Assembly: GCF_036625275.1 (NCBI RefSeq) | Contig: NZ_JAZKUD010000001.1 | Location: 186,001-250,000 of the forward strand | Length of the DNA stretch: 64,000 nucleotides | Reading direction: 5' to 3' | DNA from: Accumulibacter sp036625275 | GTDB lineage: Bacteria > Pseudomonadota > Gammaproteobacteria > Burkholderiales > Rhodocyclaceae | Shown: positions 16,689 to 25,158 of the stretch, piece by piece | Layout of the letters: each line of letters starts with the position of its first letter | Numbering within the stretch: position 1 is the stretch's first letter | Notes under the pieces: model-generated | What the model was told of the DNA's origin: nothing | What the model saw: only the letters and a program-made list of their open reading frames with translations | Databases searched by the model: none | Program-made: the position numbers and the translations under genes

Positions 16689-17864
16689 TTGACTACCCGG
16701 ATCACCGCCTCGCTGCCCGTCCCGACGGCCGAGGCGCTGGCCTGCAGCGCGGCGCTCAGCCATGATATTAGGGCGCGAATTGAAGCCGCAGGGGGCTGGA
16801 TCGGCTTTGATCACTTCATGGACCTCGCGCTTTACTCGCCGGGCCAAGGCTATTATGCCGGCGGCGCGTACAAGTTTGGCGCTGGCGGAGATTTCCTGAC
16901 TGCCCCCGAAATCAGCGCGACCTTCGCTCAGACCCTGGCCGCGCAGGTCGCGCAACTGCTCGCACTGACTGCTCCGCAAATCGTCGAGGTCGGCGCTGGC
17001 AGTGGGCAGCTCGCCGCCGATCTGCTGCTCGAACTCGCCCGGCGCGGCCAGATCCCCGAGCGTTACGAGATCCTCGAAGTGTCTGGTGAATTGCGCGCCC
17101 GCCAGCACGAAACCATTGCTCAGCGTGCGCCGCATCACCTGCCTCGCGTACGCTGGCTTGACGATCTGCCCGAGCATTTCGACGGACTGGTGCTGGCCAA
17201 CGAAGTGCTCGATGCGATGCCGGTCCATCTCGTGACCTGGACCGCAGAGGGCATTGCCGAGCGCGGTGTCGCGGTCAACGATGGACAGTTCATCTGGCGC
17301 GATCGCCGGGCCGGTGGCCGGCTGCTCGAACATGCACAGACGCTGGCCGAGGAATGCGCGATGGCACCCGGCTATCTGAGTGAAATCGCACTGCTAGCGC
17401 CAGCCTGGGTGGCGCAATGGGCTGCGATTCTGGGACACGGTGCGCTGCTCCTGATCGACTACGGCTTCCCGCGGCGCGAGTATTACCATCCACAGCGCGA
17501 TGCCGGCACGCTGATGTGTCACTACCGCCACCACGCGCATGGCGAGCCCTTCTACCTGCCGGGCTTGCAGGACATCACCGCACATGTCGACTTTACCGCC
17601 ATCGTCGAAGCCGGCTGCCAGGCCGGACTGGATTTGCTGGGCTACACCACGCAATCGAACTTTCTCTTCAACTGCGGCCTGACCGAAATCCTGGCCAGAA
17701 CGCCGGTGAGCGACCCCCTGCGTTACCTGCCGCTCGCCAACGCGGCGCAGAAACTGGTCTCCCCTGCGGAAATGGGAGAGCTTTTCAAGGTGCTTGCGCT
17801 TGGCAAGGGCATCAACGAACCCCTGCTGGGCTTCGTCAACGGCGACCGCAGCGCGGCCCTCTAG
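16689..17864 (+). CDS. MidA/NDUFAF7-family SAM-dependent methyltransferase (DUF185)
   Basis: The protein has 391 residues. The family features are GGWIGFDHFMDLALYSPGQGYYAGG near the start, FGAGGDFLTAPEISATFA, the SAM-binding VEVGAGSGQLAADLLLEL, and LANEVLDAMPVH. In mitochondria the relative NDUFAF7 methylates a complex I subunit; the bacterial substrate is less clear. I chose the TTG at 16689 because no ATG or GTG fits near the gene boundary; an upstream ATG at 16599 would overlap the previous gene by 86 bases. It is usually linked with ttcA and pteridine reductase genes, which lie just upstream on the other strand. Confidence 0.9.
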   Translation: MTTRITASLPVPTAEALACSAALSHDIRARIEAAGGWIGFDHFMDLALYSPGQGYYAGGAYKFGAGGDFLTAPEISATFAQTLAAQVAQLLALTAPQIVEVGAGSGQLAADLLLELARRGQIPERYEILEVSGELRARQHETIAQRAPHHLPRVRWLDDLPEHFDGLVLANEVLDAMPVHLVTWTAEGIAERGVAVNDGQFIWRDRRAGGRLLEHAQTLAEECAMAPGYLSEIALLAPAWVAQWAAILGHGALLLIDYGFPRREYYHPQRDAGTLMCHYRHHAHGEPFYLPGLQDITAHVDFTAIVEAGCQAGLDLLGYTTQSNFLFNCGLTEILARTPVSDPLRYLPLANAAQKLVSPAEMGELFKVLALGKGINEPLLGFVNGDRSAAL

Positions 17865-18030
17865 GCTCGCTGGTGATGGCCGGGCGAGTCAAGCACAGCG
17901 TTCGGCAAGGGTGTGAATGAAAGTGTGGGGAGGGACCAATATACCCCTCACACTCACAGGGGAAGGGTTGGGGAGAGGGGCCTCTATTCGCCCCGTTTGG
18001 AAACCAACCGGGCCTCCGGCATCGGTCATG
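17865..18030. other. Intergenic space between convergent genes
   Basis: This 166-base gap lies between the ends of the MidA-like and TelA-like genes. Its main content is the palindromic repeat copy at 17909-17980; the G/C-rich inverted segment could act as a bidirectional terminator. I see no open reading frame worth calling here. Confidence 0.5.
17909..17980. repeat. Interspersed palindromic repeat, family 1 (half copy)
   Basis: It starts gggtgtgaatgaaagtgt and continues through a cccctc/gagggg-rich part. The reverse complement of the element at 32213-32334 matches it closely over about 70 bases (same end, then a shared atat-cccctc segment). The opposite terminal repeat is missing, so this is a one-ended copy. 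Confidence 0.7.
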
Positions 18031-19020
18031 TCAGCCGCCGGCCTTGCCGTGGGCGAGTTCCCAGACCGGGATGGTGACCCGGACAAGCTGCTCGACCTCG
18101 CTTTGCCAGTTGATCACCTGACGCCTGAGCTGCTCGAGCTGAGGTTCGAGGAGATCGAAGTGCTGGGCCGAGAGCGTCAGCAAGTGGCCGCGACGCGACA
18201 GCGCTTCGGCTTCGATGTCGCGTAGCGCGAGCACCTGCGGCGCGATCTTGAACAGCAGCAGCGAGGCAACCAGGTCATCGCGGCAGGGCACAAAGCGGCC
18301 GGCCAGGACGTCGAGAGCGTCGAGCGTCGGCGCCGCCTGCGCGAGAATCAGCTCGAGCGCGGGTTTCAACGATCCCGGCGAGTTGCGTTGGAAGATTTTC
18401 CATAGACCGGCAGCGCCCATCGCCCGGTTGCACCGCTCGATCAGCTCGCCGGCGTTCCAGCTCACGACCACGGCGGTTAGTCGTTGCAGTTCAATGGTCA
18501 TCGCTTCGACGCGTCGCAGCAGGGGATTCCCCCAGGCGGCGAGGTTCGCAACCTCGACCGGCAACAACTCCCGAATCGCCTGGTCGAGCGCATCGAGCTG
18601 CCTGGCGGATATCGCCGGCAGGGCTTCAATGGCCTGGCGTTTCAGCCGTTCCAGGTCGGAGCCTCGACCCTCGTCGAAGAGCAGCGATGCGGGCGCATAC
18701 GCCGGCACGGCGGCCGCAGGCGGTGCTCGTTCCGGCAGCAGCATCGCCCGCACCGGTGCTGGCGTGGACACGGGGAGCGGGGAGGAGAAGGCTGCGCGCT
18801 CGGGCAGTCTCAACGGGGCAATACGCGCCATGGCCTGCGGCTGAGCCGGTGGCAGCTCGAGCGGTCGCACCTGGCGCGCGGGCGGCGACCCCTCTGGCTT
18901 GGCCGGTCGAGGCGCCGCTTCGGCCGGCTCCGACGCCAGCGGTGGACAAACAGGCGCTACGGATGCCGCAGCGGCATCCTGGAACAGCGGCCGAACCGGT
19001 GACTCAGGCTTCGAGGCCAT
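18031..19020 (-). CDS. TelA-like helical protein with Pro/Ala-rich N-terminus
   Basis: This is a 329-residue protein from the ATG at 19020, overlapping the end of terD by 17 bases. Residues 1-115 are rich in Pro and Ala and look disordered. The remainder is predicted helical (LKRQAIEALPAISARQLDAL...). Its end, VEQLVRVTIPVWELAH, closely resembles the TelA segment FQDIVAVTIPAWKKQF in the neighbouring gene, so I infer a divergent, shortened TelA paralogue. It is the last gene of the telA-vWA-terD run. The function of this form is not known to me. Confidence 0.72.
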   Translation of the reverse strand: MASKPESPVRPLFQDAAAASVAPVCPPLASEPAEAAPRPAKPEGSPPARQVRPLELPPAQPQAMARIAPLRLPERAAFSSPLPVSTPAPVRAMLLPERAPPAAAVPAYAPASLLFDEGRGSDLERLKRQAIEALPAISARQLDALDQAIRELLPVEVANLAAWGNPLLRRVEAMTIELQRLTAVVVSWNAGELIERCNRAMGAAGLWKIFQRNSPGSLKPALELILAQAAPTLDALDVLAGRFVPCRDDLVASLLLFKIAPQVLALRDIEAEALSRRGHLLTLSAQHFDLLEPQLEQLRRQVINWQSEVEQLVRVTIPVWELAHGKAGG

Positions 19021-19585
19021 AACCCCGAACGAAGTCGAGCAGGTCACGCTGATAGCCTGCGCCGACCGCTTGGAACTGCCACTCATTGTCGGCCCTGAAC
19101 AACGAGCCGATCTGGACGGCGGTCTGTCCGGCGAACTCCTCGTCGAGATCGTATTCGGCGAGAACCTCGCCAGTCTCGTCGTTGTAGACCTTCAGGTAGG
19201 CGTTCTGGATCATCCCGAAGTGCTGCCGGCGGGCAAGCGCCTCGTGCATCGTGACGATGAAAGAGACCTCCACCGCGTCGGCAGGAGCGACGGCAAGGTC
19301 GATCTTCAGCGTCTCGTCATCACCTTCACCGGCACCGGTACGGTTGTCGCCGGTATGCGTGACGAATCCCTCGGGGCTTTGCAGATTGTTGAAGAAAATG
19401 AAGTGCTCATCGGACAGGCAAACCGGTGCGTCACCGACCGTCTTGAGAACAAAGGCGCAGACATCGAGGTCACACTGCCCGAGAACCCGCGTGATGTCCC
19501 AGCCGATTCCGACCCGGATGATGCGCAGCCTCGGCGCGGTTTTGGTCAGATTGATCCCCTGCCCCTTCTTCAGATTGATGGCCAT
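19004..19585 (-). CDS. terD: TerD-family protein
   Basis: The protein has 193 residues. It begins MAINLKKGQGINLTKTAP, the usual TerD start, and continues with RVGIGWDI, FDLDVCAF-like text (CDLDVCAFVLK), a VFFNNL-like strand (FIFFNNLQSPEG), GDNRTGAGEGDDE and LDEEFAGQTAVQIGSL. TerD proteins bind calcium through acidic loops, and both acidic loops are visible here (GEGDDE, YDLDEE). The family is linked to tellurite, phage and colicin resistance, but the mechanism is unsettled. It is one of four genes on one strand, 81 bases after the vWA gene. Confidence 0.92.
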   Translation of the reverse strand: MAINLKKGQGINLTKTAPRLRIIRVGIGWDITRVLGQCDLDVCAFVLKTVGDAPVCLSDEHFIFFNNLQSPEGFVTHTGDNRTGAGEGDDETLKIDLAVAPADAVEVSFIVTMHEALARRQHFGMIQNAYLKVYNDETGEVLAEYDLDEEFAGQTAVQIGSLFRADNEWQFQAVGAGYQRDLLDFVRGYGLEA

Positions 19586-19666
19586 GTAGAACTCCTTTAC
19601 TCGGAATGAAACGGATAGGCGAATCGCTGCTGCATGCCATGCCCAGCGTTCGCCGCGGCCTGCGGA

Positions 19667-20374
19667 TCAGAGCTTGCGCAGCCAGTCGCACAGTTCGATG
19701 GTCAGCAGCGCTTCGTAGATCGCCTCGTCGCTGATCTTGAGATTCGGGAAGTGGCAAAAGCCGGCATTGGGCAGATCGTCGGCCATTTTCTTGATGAAAT
19801 GGAAATCGGTATCGGTGCCGATGCCGACCAGTTGCCAGTAAACCGGGTACTGACGTGCCTCGCGCAGAATCCTCTCGGCCTCGGCCTCATCGCTGTTGTC
19901 GCCATCGGTGATGAACAAACATAGCGCCGGGATATGCGTATCTCTGGCTGGACGCTGCTCGGTTTTCTTGAACATGCCAAGAAAGCCGCTCGATGTGACG
20001 ACGCGTTCGCCGCGAAAGTAAGTGTCGAGAACCGCATTCATTACCGGCGCGTAGTTGGTCCCTCCCCATTTGTTCACGTTCGGGTTGTCGAGGATCGCTT
20101 TCTTGACGTAGTTGCCGAAATCGGCGGCTTTCGCAACCGGCGGCGTCGAGTATTTCTGGTTGAAGGTCCACACCTCCATTTCGCCGTTGTCGTCGAAGGT
20201 GCCGGCGATGGCGAGCAGGCGGTCAACCGTCTCCTGGACGAGACCGTCTTGGTATTCGTTGTGCATCGAACCGGAAATATCGATGCAAAGCCCCACCCGG
20301 CAGCGTGGCGGCTGTGGCAGCGCACGCTTCTCAAGGACGATCCGGGTCTTTTTCTTGAGGTCGATCAGCGACAT
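19667..20374 (-). CDS. von Willebrand factor A domain protein of the Ter type
   Basis: The protein has 235 residues. The metal-ion-dependent adhesion site motif DISGSM is at residues 32-37 (GLCIDISGSMHNEYQDG). The other expected residues are in GGTNYAPVM and LFITDGDNSDE. This matches the TerF/TerY-like vWA proteins encoded with TerD. It has no signal peptide or membrane segment, so it is cytoplasmic. It lies between telA (12 bases) and terD, with the same orientation. A scaffold role in a Ter complex is proposed for this family but not proven. Confidence 0.9.
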   Translation of the reverse strand: MSLIDLKKKTRIVLEKRALPQPPRCRVGLCIDISGSMHNEYQDGLVQETVDRLLAIAGTFDDNGEMEVWTFNQKYSTPPVAKAADFGNYVKKAILDNPNVNKWGGTNYAPVMNAVLDTYFRGERVVTSSGFLGMFKKTEQRPARDTHIPALCLFITDGDNSDEAEAERILREARQYPVYWQLVGIGTDTDFHFIKKMADDLPNAGFCHFPNLKISDEAIYEALLTIELCDWLRKL

Positions 20375-20386
20375 GACGAATCCTTT

Positions 20387-21514
20387 CTAGCGGGTTTTCT
20401 GGAAGCGGGTAATCAGTTCTTCGCGCAAGGCCCCGAGCTTGGCATCGGTCTGTGCCCTTGCCGTCGCGGCCTCCTCGTTGATCTTCTGCACATCCTCGAA
20501 AGCGCCGAGCAACTGCTTCTGCACATGTTCGAGGGTCTCCATCTCGACCAGTGCCCGCTGATTGGCGCGCGCGATCTCGGTGGTATTCTGGCGCAGCAGG
20601 TCGGCGTTGCGGCGCAAGGCCGCGTTGGTCGCGTCGTCGACCGCTGTCACCAGTTCGGCCGACTTCGCCTGCTCCTGCAGCAGAATGTGCAGCGAGAACT
20701 GCTTCTTCCAGGCGGGAATCGTCACCGCGACGATATCCTGGAACTTCGCGATCAGCATCCGCGAATTGTTCTGCAACAGCCTGATCTCCGGAGCAGTCTG
20801 CATGGCGATCATCTGCGCGCGCTTGAGATCGTCGATCCGCTTTTCGAGCCGCACGGCAAGCTGACGGCGATCGGCGATGGCCTGCGCCTGCATCGGGTCG
20901 CTCGTCTCGGGCGTGCCCGTCAGTTCCTCGTGCAGCGCGGCCAGCAGCTCCTGGCCCTGGATGACGGACTCGCCGAGCGCCTTGTACTCTTCGCCGTTGG
21001 CAACATACATTTCGTCCAGCTCGCGAATCCGCTGCTCGTAGGTGCGTGCCGAGCGTTCGAGTTCGCCGACGAGTGCGTCAAGCTGGCCGGATACCGACTG
21101 GAACTGCGACCTGACCTGTTCCTTGGCCGAAATGAAGAACCCCTTGAGCTTGCCGAGCAGCGACTTGTCGAAGAGAAGCTTGGGATCGAGTTGCTGAGCC
21201 GTCGCGACGAGCTGGCTCAGAGAGATGCCGAACTGGTCGGCGCCGGTCCCGCGCACCATGCCGAGCAGTTGCTCGGAAATCGCCGCCACTCGCCGGGTGG
21301 ATTTGTCGCCGAGAGCCGTCAGGTCGGATTCGCTGACGGTCACCCTGGCTGAGGGCGCGCTCAGGTTTGTCGCCAGCGGCATCACCGCGCGCGCTGGTAC
21401 TGGCACCGGAGGATTGACCGGCAAAGGTTCCGTAGCCGGCAGAAATTCGGCCGTCGGACTGGCAAGGGGGGAGGGCTTGTTGGCGGGGGCAGCATCGGCA
21501 AACAGTGGTTTCAT
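20387..21514 (-). CDS. telA: TelA/KlaA-family toxic anion resistance protein
   Basis: The protein has 375 residues from the ATG at 21514 (MKPLFADAAPANKPS). A short Pro/Ala linker is followed by the family core: GISLSQLVATAQQLDP, GKLKGFFISAKEQV, a long helical coiled part with AIADRRQLAVRLEKRIDDL, QTAPEIRLLQNNSRMLIAKFQDIVAVTIPAWKKQ, and a helical tail. Known family members are linked to tellurite resistance and, in Ter-like clusters, to membrane or stress functions. It is the first gene of the telA-vWA-terD-TelA-like run. Divergent to it, 282 bases away, is the hydrolase-lectin-GST fusion. Confidence 0.92.
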   Translation of the reverse strand: MKPLFADAAPANKPSPLASPTAEFLPATEPLPVNPPVPVPARAVMPLATNLSAPSARVTVSESDLTALGDKSTRRVAAISEQLLGMVRGTGADQFGISLSQLVATAQQLDPKLLFDKSLLGKLKGFFISAKEQVRSQFQSVSGQLDALVGELERSARTYEQRIRELDEMYVANGEEYKALGESVIQGQELLAALHEELTGTPETSDPMQAQAIADRRQLAVRLEKRIDDLKRAQMIAMQTAPEIRLLQNNSRMLIAKFQDIVAVTIPAWKKQFSLHILLQEQAKSAELVTAVDDATNAALRRNADLLRQNTTEIARANQRALVEMETLEHVQKQLLGAFEDVQKINEEAATARAQTDAKLGALREELITRFQKTR

Positions 21515-21796
21515 GGCAACTCCCGGAAAAGAGGGGTTGATCGGTAGCGTACGGCGGTGATCTGCGACAACTTCGCACATCTGCTGTGCTGCAGTATAAG
21601 GTGCAGGCCGTGCAGGGGAAAGAGGGAAGTGGGAGACACGCTCAGCGACAGGATCAGGCATCGGCGCCGCATCATGGTCTTCCCCGGCGACCCACAAGCA
21701 GGCTAAGCTATTGGATCCCCAAAAAAGTACAGCGCGCAGGAACGGCGACCCTGGCGTGTGACGAGCTCACCAACGCAGCGACAACGAGGAGAAACA
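21515..21796. promoter_or_regulatory. Divergent intergenic region of the telA and hydrolase-GST genes
   Basis: This 282-base space separates two divergent starts, so both promoters must lie here. An aggaga ribosome-binding site stands a few bases before the ATG at 21797. I see no strong inverted repeat and no consensus operator, only an unremarkable GC-rich stretch. Confidence 0.45.
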
Positions 21797-24046
21797 ATGA
21801 CCAAACAGATAGTTGTTTGCATGGATGGCACCTGGAACGACCCTATCGAACAAACCAATGTGTATCGCCTGTTCGAGACGCTGCCCGGCAAGGAACAGTT
21901 TGTCGAGGAACAAGGACCGATCCGTTCCCATCTCAGCAAGCGCACGGAGGAACTCGCCGCCTTTTATCTGAAAAGTGTCGGCAATGGCGGACGCACGCAG
22001 GGCCTCCTGAGCGGCACGCAGGGAATCGGTCTGCACGATTGCATGATCGATGCCTATGTCCTGGTCTCGCAGGTGTACCAGAGCGGCGACAAGATCTGGC
22101 TGTTTGGTTTCTCGCGCGGCGCCTGGGCAGCCCGCAGCCTGGGCGCCTTCATCGCCCGCACCGGCCTGATCTGGGCCGCCGATGCCTTCGACGACAACGC
22201 CGCCGACATGGCCGAAAACATCTGGCTAGCCTACAAGGAAGGTCGTGGCATGAAACGCGGTGGGCGTTTCTGGAAACACCACGACAAGATGCCGATCCGG
22301 ATGATCGGTGTCTGGGACACCGTTGGCGAATTCGGCGTACCACAGTTCAACGGCCTGCGCATGGTCGACCGCGACGAACTGCGTTTCATGAAGTTCGCCG
22401 ACCGCGAACTGAGCAGGCATGTCGAGTACGGTCGCCAGGCCCTGGCGGTGGACGAAGAACGAGCTGACTTCCCGCCAACGTTGTGGAACGAGCGCGAGGG
22501 AATCAAGCAAGTCTGGTTCGCCGGTGTGCATGCGGACATCGGTGGCGGCTATGAACACCGCGGCCTTTCGGACATCGCGCTCGAATGGATGATCAACGAG
22601 GTCAACGACCTCGACGCCGGCCTGCGGCTGTTGCCTGCACGACTCAGCGAGCCGCTGGCGCCGAACGCCCTGGAGGACCGGCACGACGAGACGCACAACC
22701 TGGTCTGGCGGTCACGCCCACATGACGAGCGCAAGATTCCTGACGATGCCGAACTGCACTCCAGCGTGCTGTTGCGCTTGCAGGAGCGCGCCGACTATCG
22801 CCCCAAAGCCCTTGAGGACGTTTCTGCCAGCACCATGTTCTACCGGACGGACGAGGCGCCTCCCGAGGAACCGTTGCAGCCGGAACGCGAACTACTGCCC
22901 TTCCGCAAACTGCCGCTCGACGGCTCGACACGCTTTCCGGCCTATGCGCATAAATGGTGGAACGCCTCGGGGGTCGAAGTCGATGTCGGCGAGAAATACC
23001 GCATTGAAGCCAGCGGTGCGTGGATCGACAAAGGCACGCCCGCAGGTGCCGACGGCTACGAATCCACCACCTGGTTCATGGATCTTGCGAAGGGCAGCCG
23101 CCGCCTGGAAGAACGCCCATGGTTCTCGCTGGTGGCGGCCATCCATCCGCGACCCGATCTGGAAGCCAACAACCCTGACTCGGAGAACATGCTCACCGGA
23201 CTGGTCGAAAGCGCCATCAATGGCGTCGCGCGCATCGACGACGAGAGCAACCTGATGGCCACCCCGAATGGTTGCGAAATCGAGATCGGCGAAGCGGGTT
23301 TCCTGTACTTCTTCGCCAACGACTCCCCGTTTTCGTATGGCAACAACAGCGGCTTCCTCACCGTCGAAGTCACCCGCATCCCTTGGTCGCCTGAAGAAGA
23401 CCAGAAACCCCCGGCGACGCCACAGTCGCTCCCCGGCAGCCTGGACGTCAAGCTGTACTACGCTCCCGGCACCTGCTCGCTGGCCGCGCACATCGCTCTG
23501 CGTGAATGCGGCCTCGACTTCGAACTGGTGCGCGTCGATATTCGCCAGCACCAGTTGGTCGACGGCAGTGACTTCAACGCCATCAACCCCAAGGGCTACG
23601 TGCCGGTGCTCGAAATCGGCGATGGCGTCCGTCTCACCGAAGTTCCGGCCATCGTTCAGTACATTGCCGACCGCATTCCGGAGAGCGGGCTGGCGCCACG
23701 TCCCTACACGCTCGAACGTTACCAGTTGCAGGAATGGCTGGCCTTCATCAGTGCCGAGCTGCACAAGACCTGCACGCTACTGTTCAAGCCGGATACCCCG
23801 GAGGATTACAGGCTCCGCCTCCAGGAAAACATCGCCACCCGCCTGGGCTACGTCGACGCCTGCCTTGTAGGCAGGAATTACCTCCTGGGCAACCAATTCA
23901 CCGTCGCCGACGCCTACCTGTTCACCATCCTCACCTGGTGCAATCGAATCGGCATGGACATCGCGCGCTGGCCAGCCCTGCTGACTTTCCAGGAACGCGT
24001 CCGGCACCGACCAAACGTCCGCGAAGCCCTGGAGGCCGAAGACTGA
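21797..24046 (+). CDS. DUF2235 hydrolase - PA-IL-lectin-like - glutathione S-transferase fusion
   Basis: This is a 749-residue protein with three parts. Residues 1-345 are a DUF2235 alpha/beta hydrolase (Tle1-like phospholipase family): VCMDGTWND, the nucleophile Ser106 in GFSRGAW, VWDTVGEFGVP and AGVHADIGGGY. Residues 378-530 resemble the PA-IL/LecA galactose lectin: a beta-rich domain with VDVGEKYRIEASGAWIDKGTP and the closing SYGNNSGFLTVEVTRI (LecA has YGNNSGSFSVNI). Residues 549-749 are a full beta-class GST: VKLYYAPGTCSLAAHIALRE with the catalytic Cys560, INPKGYVPVLE and YIADRI. The aggaga site fixes the ATG at 21797. No signal peptide is visible. I do not know this three-part arrangement from any described protein. 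Confidence 0.9.
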   Translation: MTKQIVVCMDGTWNDPIEQTNVYRLFETLPGKEQFVEEQGPIRSHLSKRTEELAAFYLKSVGNGGRTQGLLSGTQGIGLHDCMIDAYVLVSQVYQSGDKIWLFGFSRGAWAARSLGAFIARTGLIWAADAFDDNAADMAENIWLAYKEGRGMKRGGRFWKHHDKMPIRMIGVWDTVGEFGVPQFNGLRMVDRDELRFMKFADRELSRHVEYGRQALAVDEERADFPPTLWNEREGIKQVWFAGVHADIGGGYEHRGLSDIALEWMINEVNDLDAGLRLLPARLSEPLAPNALEDRHDETHNLVWRSRPHDERKIPDDAELHSSVLLRLQERADYRPKALEDVSASTMFYRTDEAPPEEPLQPERELLPFRKLPLDGSTRFPAYAHKWWNASGVEVDVGEKYRIEASGAWIDKGTPAGADGYESTTWFMDLAKGSRRLEERPWFSLVAAIHPRPDLEANNPDSENMLTGLVESAINGVARIDDESNLMATPNGCEIEIGEAGFLYFFANDSPFSYGNNSGFLTVEVTRIPWSPEEDQKPPATPQSLPGSLDVKLYYAPGTCSLAAHIALRECGLDFELVRVDIRQHQLVDGSDFNAINPKGYVPVLEIGDGVRLTEVPAIVQYIADRIPESGLAPRPYTLERYQLQEWLAFISAELHKTCTLLFKPDTPEDYRLRLQENIATRLGYVDACLVGRNYLLGNQFTVADAYLFTILTWCNRIGMDIARWPALLTFQERVRHRPNVREALEAED

Positions 24047-24188
24047 TGAACAGCAAGCCAGTCGCGATGGAAGCTCGTCACGATTATTCTGTTGGCCGAC
24101 CGCTGTGGGTGCGGCGATATGCCGCATTTTCCGGCGCAACCTGATCTCCTAGAATCCCGGCTATCAAAACACGGGGGGAGAGTTCGCC
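24047..24188. other. Intergenic space upstream of TonB stub
   Basis: This is a 142-base gap. A ggggggagag ribosome-binding stretch precedes the ATG at 24189. No terminator hairpin or palindromic operator is evident. Confidence 0.35.
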
Positions 24189-24470
24189 ATGCAGTTCGCC
24201 AGGAAAGCGATCGCGATCGCGGTCGCAGTGGCCCTGGCCTTGCCCGGTCTGTGGCAAGGCGCCTTTGCGCAGGAAAGTTCGGCGGCACCGGCAAGTTCAG
24301 CGATACCCGTGATGAGCGAAGTCGTCGTCAAGGCGTCCAGAATCGGCGAACGGCAGCCTTTCGAGGGCAGCCGTCTCGACGCGGCGAGTGTCGTTCCTTA
24401 CCGGGCGGCCACCCGTGATTCAGCCAGCCTTTTCGACGGTCTGCCCGGCGTCAGCCGCTATTCAGATTAA
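24189..24470 (+). pseudogene. Truncated TonB-dependent receptor (signal peptide and start of plug)
   Basis: Only 93 codons remain. A signal peptide (IAIAVAVALALPGLWQGAFA) leads into the typical receptor start: SEVVVKASRIGER, then YRAATRDSASLFDGLPGVSRYS, which is the first part of the plug domain. A TAA then ends the reading, and the rest of the plug and the whole beta-barrel (normally several hundred residues) are absent. The gene has a good ribosome-binding site. A Crp-type gene starts 18 bases later. It is a broken gene unless the stub has some new use. Confidence 0.75.
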
Positions 24471-24487
24471 GGAAGGAGCCGGATATC

Positions 24488-25138
24488 TTGCTCGATGCAC
24501 AAAAATCTTCTCGCTGCGCCGCTGCGCGGCCGAATCAAGGGCAGCGTTGGCGACTCCGTTTCGACCGCGGTCAGCGTATCCATGCCCGCGATGGCGCGGG
24601 TACTGCCTGGCGCATCGTGAGCGGTTCAGTTCGTCTGGACCGCGAGGAACCCAACGGTGAACAGAGCTTTGCCAACCTCGCCATCAAAGGTGACGTGATC
24701 GGAGCCGAAACACTGCTGTTCGGAAAATACAGCTTTACGGCAACGGCGCTCACCGCCTGCGTTCTCGAATCCTGGCCAGAAGACCGTGCCTCTCCTGTCG
24801 GTGATTCGCTACTGCGCACGCTGGCCAAAGCCGAGCGACGCGCCGCCGAGGTGATCACTCTGCGCTGTGGTCAGGCTACCGAGCGCGTCCGTCGTCTGGT
24901 CATGATGCTCGCACATTCGGCCGTGGAGCAACCGACCCGCGCAGCGGCCGCCGAATTGCAAGTGACCCTGCCGTCACGGCAGGATATGGCCGACATCACC
25001 GCGCTGACCCTGGAAACGGTATCGCGCATGGTCAGCCAGTTGCGCCATGCCGGGGTTCTTGCTCCGCTGGACCATGGCCAGCGGCCCTCACCGAGTCACT
25101 TCGCTGTACGGCAAGAGGCGGCAAGTGATCGATGTTGA
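24488..25138 (+). CDS. Crp/Fnr-family transcriptional regulator
   Basis: The protein has 216 residues. The N-terminal half is a cyclic-nucleotide-binding-type beta barrel (RGQRIHARDGAGTAWRIVSGSVRLD, GDVIGAETLLFG). A long helix and the winged-helix DNA-binding part follow (LPSRQDMADITALTLETVSRMVSQLRHAGVL). A strong GGAAGGAG eight bases before the TTG at 24488 fixes the start, although this leaves the barrel slightly short at the front compared with the family. No cluster-binding cysteine set of the Fnr type is visible. It is placed directly behind the TonB stub. Confidence 0.85.
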   Translation: MLDAQKSSRCAAARPNQGQRWRLRFDRGQRIHARDGAGTAWRIVSGSVRLDREEPNGEQSFANLAIKGDVIGAETLLFGKYSFTATALTACVLESWPEDRASPVGDSLLRTLAKAERRAAEVITLRCGQATERVRRLVMMLAHSAVEQPTRAAAAELQVTLPSRQDMADITALTLETVSRMVSQLRHAGVLAPLDHGQRPSPSHFAVRQEAASDRC

Positions 25139-25158
25139 GGTCCGGAGGCCAACAAAGG

